This document shows positions 6,316-7,784 of a stretch of 7,784 nucleotides of DNA, in pieces. This DNA comes from Candidatus Liptonbacteria bacterium CG11_big_fil_rev_8_21_14_0_20_35_14 (GTDB lineage: Bacteria; Patescibacteriota; Minisyncoccia; UBA6257; XYB1-36-10): the NCBI GenBank assembly GCA_002796205.1, contig PCWO01000019.1, positions 17,282 through 25,065 of the forward strand, in the 5' to 3' direction. Both the position numbers and the translations under genes were made by a program. How positions within the stretch are numbered: the first letter of the stretch is position 1; each line of letters begins with the position of its first letter. The notes under the pieces are model-generated. The model saw only the letters and a program-made list of their open reading frames with translations. It did not search any database and was not told where the DNA came from.

Positions 6316-6389
6316 CGGGCTGTCGTATACCGGTAGTACATATGGTTTGGGACCATACAGACTGGGTTCAATTCCCAGCAGCCCGACCA
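6316..6389 (+). tRNA. trnP: tRNA-Pro(TGG)
   Basis: The acceptor CGGGCTG pairs with CAGCCCG; the C1-G72 pair and A73 are bacterial tRNA-Pro identity features. The D arm is GTAT/GTAC. The anticodon stem TATGG/CCATA closes TTTGGGA, with anticodon TGG at 6348-6350. The T arm is CTGGG-TTCAATT-CCCAG. CCA is encoded (6387-6389). Confidence 0.97.
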
Positions 6390-6425
6390 ATTCAGATATT
6401 TTAAAAAATTATAAACTGTTTCTGT

Positions 6426-6439
6426 TATAATTAAATGAA
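6426..6439 (+). promoter_or_regulatory. -10 box placing transcription start at the ATG of the 6439 gene (leaderless)
   Basis: A perfect TATAAT (6426-6431) ends 7 bp before the ATG at 6439, so transcription should begin at or next to the first codon. No good -35 is seen 16-18 bp upstream (an A run there). No Shine-Dalgarno exists, which agrees with a leaderless message. An overlapping ATG at 6435 leads only to a 5-codon frame. Confidence 0.45.
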
Positions 6440-7005
6440 TGGAATTTTTTAGCGAGTATAAGTTTATTTTTTTGGCTTTACACTTATTAGCGATGGCTCT
6501 TGGGCTTGGGGGAGCGACTATATCGGATATAATGTTTTTTCGTTTTTTGAGAGATTTAAAAATTTCTCATTTTGAGTCCTCGGTATTAAAAACTTTGTCT
6601 ATGATTATATGGGTGGGATTAGGCTTAGCTTATATTTCGGGGATAGGATTGTTTTTAGCTGATCCGGAAAGATTGCTAGAATCCTCTAAATTTTTGTTAA
6701 AGATACTAGTAGTTTTAGTTATTACTATAAACGGATTATTTTTAAATTTTTATATTTCGCCAAAATTAATGAAAATTTCTTTTGGTAAAAGGCATAAACA
6801 TAGAGATGGGGAACTTCATTATGAGAGAAAATTAGCTTTTGCTATGGGGGCGATATCTATTACCTCTTGGTATTCGGCTTTTGTTTTGGGGATGATGAGA
6901 GGGTTGCCATATTCTTTTTTGGAATTATTAGCTGGTTATTTGGGATTGTTATTGATAGCGGTTTGGGGCGGTTTAGTTTTTGAGAAGGTCTATAATAATA
7001 GATAA
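6439..7005 (+). CDS. Integral membrane protein with about five helices, unknown function
   Basis: 188 aa. Hydrophobic segments lie at about 8-34, 52-73, 85-106, 130-152 and 160-182, so five membrane helices are likely. The first contains ALHLLAMALGLGGA, with His15 in the membrane and a small-residue stretch after it. The loop at 110-130 is basic and His-rich (KRHKHRDGELHYERK), probably cytoplasmic. A His in the first helix followed by small residues recalls small haem- or copper-related membrane proteins, but I cannot name a family. It follows tRNA-Pro by 49 bp and seems to have its own leaderless promoter. No terminator is visible after it. Confidence 0.88.
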   Translation: MEFFSEYKFIFLALHLLAMALGLGGATISDIMFFRFLRDLKISHFESSVLKTLSMIIWVGLGLAYISGIGLFLADPERLLESSKFLLKILVVLVITINGLFLNFYISPKLMKISFGKRHKHRDGELHYERKLAFAMGAISITSWYSAFVLGMMRGLPYSFLELLAGYLGLLLIAVWGGLVFEKVYNNR

Positions 7006-7029
7006 TTATGCGTAGGTATGTTGAAGGTA

Positions 7030-7058
7030 TTAAAAAAATAGTGTAGAGTAGTTATTAT
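7030..7058 (+). promoter_or_regulatory. Candidate promoter of the split tRNA-Phe
   Basis: TTAAAA (7030-7035), a 17-nt spacer, TATTAT (7053-7058). Initiation near 7065 would leave a leader of about 15 nt for RNase P to remove. TAATAT (7074-7079) directly abuts the tRNA and is too close to serve it. Confidence 0.3.
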
Positions 7059-7079
7059 ATTGAAAATAATAAATAATAT

Positions 7080-7376
7080 GCCACGGTAGCTCAGTGGTAG
7101 AGCAGATGCCTGAATTCTTTGGGCCTCTTCAGAGTAATTTGAGGATGAAAACTAGGTGAATTGCTGGAAACCCTGTTAAAAGGGCAATCAGCAGCCAAGC
7201 TTAAACCTTGTGGTTTTTGAAGGTTCAGAGACTATCCCTAACGGGAGTAGAATAAAATTTTTATTCGAAGCGCCTAGCCCCAATTATATTGGGTGATGAT
7301 ATAGTCCAAACTTTAGAGAAATCTAGAGATTGCTTGGAAGAGCATCGTGTCGGGGGTTCAATTCCCTCCCGTGGCA
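7080..7376 (+). tRNA. trnF: tRNA-Phe(GAA), split by a group I intron
   Basis: The exons are 7080-7111 and 7337-7376; joined, they give a 72-nt tRNA. The acceptor GCCACGG pairs with CCGTGGC; the D arm is GCTC/GAGC with loop AGTGGTA; the anticodon stem GATGC/GCATC closes the loop CTGAAGA, with anticodon GAA; the variable loop is GTGTC, as in many bacterial tRNA-Phe; the T arm is GGGGG-TTCAATT-CCCTC; the discriminator is A73. Phe identity is therefore supported by anticodon, variable loop and A73. Odd points: base 37 is G rather than the usual bacterial A, and the 3' end reads A then CA, so CCA is not encoded. Without splicing, the anticodon loop is interrupted and the tRNA cannot work. Confidence 0.93.
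7112..7336 (+). ncRNA. Group I self-splicing intron, 225 nt, inserted after U33 of tRNA-Phe
   Basis: The intron begins after the exon T7111 and ends at G7336 (omega-G). P1: exon GCCT (7108-7111) pairs with GGGC (7121-7124), with the expected U-G at the splice site. P10: TCTTT (7116-7120) pairs with the first five exon bases GAAGA (7337-7341). Core: P4 TTGCTG (7161-7166) with CAGCAG (7189-7194); P5 CCCT/AGGG (7171-7184); P6 extension AAACC/GGTTT (7203-7216); the R element GTTCAGAGACTA (7223-7234); P7 GACTAT (7230-7235) with ATAGTC (7301-7306); P9 CTTTAGA-GAAA-TCTAGAG (7311-7328) with a GAAA tetraloop. A hairpin of 7 or more bp (GAATAAA/TTTATTC, near 7250-7266) fits P8. There is no homing endonuclease gene. 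The subgroup cannot be fixed by eye. Confidence 0.93.
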
Positions 7377-7448
7377 CAATAAAATTTAAGGGTGAAGAAT
7401 AAAGACATTTTGATAATCAGGTTTATGAATCTATAAAAAAGTATTTAA

Positions 7449-7478
7449 AAACCCCAGAAGAATAATCTTCCGGGGTTT
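7449..7478. terminator. Bidirectional terminator between tRNA-Phe and the 42-aa gene
   Basis: The stem AAACCCC-A-GAAGA (7449-7461) pairs with TCTTC-C-GGGGTTT (7466-7478), with one A-C mismatch on the plus strand and an ATAA loop. On the minus strand the stem is followed directly by a T run (7451-7447), a good terminator for the 42-aa gene. On the plus strand it can also end the tRNA-Phe transcript, with TTTTT at 7483-7487. Confidence 0.88.
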
Positions 7479-7485
7479 GGTGTTT

Positions 7486-7614
7486 TTACTTTCTTAAATG
7501 AGGCCTTACTTTATGCCTTCTTTTATTTTTTACAGTTTTTGTTTTCCCTTCTTTTTTTGCGTTTTTCATAAACCATTTCAAAATATCCCTCGTGGTTGTG
7601 TGAAAATATTTCAT
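7486..7614 (-). CDS. Small very basic protein (42 aa), unknown family
   Basis: The frame runs from ATG 7614-7612 to TAA 7488-7486. The N-terminus MKYFHTTTRDILKWFMKN could form an amphipathic helix; the rest is dense in Lys and Arg and ends KRRHKVRPHLRK, so it probably binds RNA, DNA or the ribosome. Evidence that it is real: an ideal Shine-Dalgarno AAGGAG 6 nt before the ATG, a near-consensus promoter upstream, and a terminator 8 bp after the stop. It resembles no ribosomal protein I can name (it is not L34, L36 or bTHX). A short overlapping frame starting at 7576 reads through to an early stop and is less likely. Confidence 0.75.
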   Translation of the reverse strand: MKYFHTTTRDILKWFMKNAKKEGKTKTVKNKRRHKVRPHLRK

Positions 7615-7620
7615 AAACAA

Positions 7621-7626
7621 CTCCTT
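7621..7626 (-). promoter_or_regulatory. Consensus Shine-Dalgarno of the 42-aa gene
   Basis: AAGGAG on the minus strand, 6 nt from the ATG at 7614. This is the only strong, correctly spaced Shine-Dalgarno I find in the window, and it decides the start over the in-frame Met at residue 16. Confidence 0.85.
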
Positions 7627-7655
7627 GAAAAAAAAGATGAGTGAGAACTTTGTTT

Positions 7656-7685
7656 TTTATACCATTTATAACAAAATAATGTCAA
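7656..7685 (-). promoter_or_regulatory. Promoter of the 42-aa gene
   Basis: On the minus strand: a perfect TTGACA (7685-7680), an 18-nt spacer, TATAAA (7661-7656). Initiation near 7649 gives a leader of about 35 nt. The -35 directly touches the inverted repeat cluster that begins at 7685. Confidence 0.8.
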
Positions 7686-7760
7686 CCCCGTTAAATAAAA
7701 TCTTAGATTTTAATTTTGATTTTTCAAAATTATTTAACAGGGTCAATATTTTAAATTGAC
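7685..7760. repeat. Nested inverted repeats (branched stem) next to a promoter
   Basis: The outer arms ACCCCGTTAAATAA (7685-7698) and TTATTTAACAGGGT (7730-7743) pair at 13 of 14 positions. Inside them lie AAAATCT-T-AGATTTT (7697-7711) and AATTTTGA-TTTT-TCAAAATT (7712-7731), both perfect. Directly after comes GTCAAT-N7-ATTGAC (7742-7760), and GTTAAAT recurs at 7764. Inner and outer arms share two bases at each joint. It could be a protein-binding region, a miniature palindromic repeat, or part of the terminator or leader of a gene beyond the right edge. No gene is visible from 7686 to the end of the window. Confidence 0.6.
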
Positions 7761-7784
7761 TATGTTAAATTATAAAGGTATTAT

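Noticed and set aside
6219..6404. Plus-strand 61-codon open frame
   Set aside because: It runs across tRNA-Arg (antisense) and tRNA-Pro; its open frame is a by-product of tRNA sequence.
7112..7336. Group II intron or archaeal-type bulge-helix-bulge intron in the tRNA
   Set aside because: No domain V hairpin and no bulge-helix-bulge at the junctions; the P1/P10 pairings, terminal G and P7 core are those of group I.
7080..7376. CRISPR, T-box or riboswitch explanation for the structured 300-nt region
   Set aside because: No repeated units, no T-box sequence, and both ends match tRNA halves precisely.
7486..7614. 42-aa protein as ribosomal protein L34, L36 or bTHX
   Set aside because: It lacks the L34 signature (KRTYQPS...), the L36 Cys residues and the bTHX GKGD start.

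Overview
The window is AT-rich chromosomal DNA from a bacterium. I infer a member of the Candidate Phyla Radiation (Patescibacteria, Parcubacteria-like). Reasons: most genes lack a Shine-Dalgarno sequence, exported or membrane-anchored orphan proteins are frequent, a tRNA gene carries a group I intron, and the enzyme fragment at the left edge is divergent. TGA acts as a stop (end of the gene at 3181-4050, and of the small genes at 5150-5296), so this is not a TGA-recoded lineage. The phylum is inference from style; no rRNA or universal marker is present.

Layout. (1) 1-979, minus: 5' part of a phosphoglycerate mutase (GpmI)-family gene that runs off the left edge, divergent from (2) rny, RNase Y, 1215-2741 plus. 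A compact palindrome cluster lies between them. (3) hup (HU protein), 2840-3115 plus, with its own near-consensus promoter and a very long bidirectional terminator that also contains the stop codon of the convergent operon. (4) A minus-strand operon read from about 5296 to 3181: a 48-aa single-pass membrane protein, a sigma-70/ECF-type sigma factor, a 156-aa single-pass membrane protein in the usual anti-sigma position, and an exported coiled-coil protein. The last three overlap and are probably translationally coupled; they look like a surface-signalling or envelope-stress unit. (5) A tRNA-rich stretch: tRNA-Gly(TCC) plus, an orphan membrane-anchored protein at 5524-6129, tRNA-Arg(TCT) minus and tRNA-Pro(TGG) plus from facing promoters, then an apparently leaderless five-helix membrane protein at 6439-7005. 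(6) 7080-7376: a tRNA-Phe(GAA) gene split by a 225-nt group I intron after U33. (7) 7486-7614 minus: a 42-aa very basic peptide with the only textbook promoter plus Shine-Dalgarno combination in the window, followed by a cluster of nested inverted repeats at 7680-7770.

The strongest unusual items are the group I intron in tRNA-Phe, for which P1, P10, P4-P7 and P9 pairings can all be written out, and the GpmI-family protein, which keeps the fold motifs and nucleophile serine but has replaced several substrate-binding residues. The sigma/membrane/exported operon and the two small genes (48 and 42 aa) are easily missed by automatic annotation.
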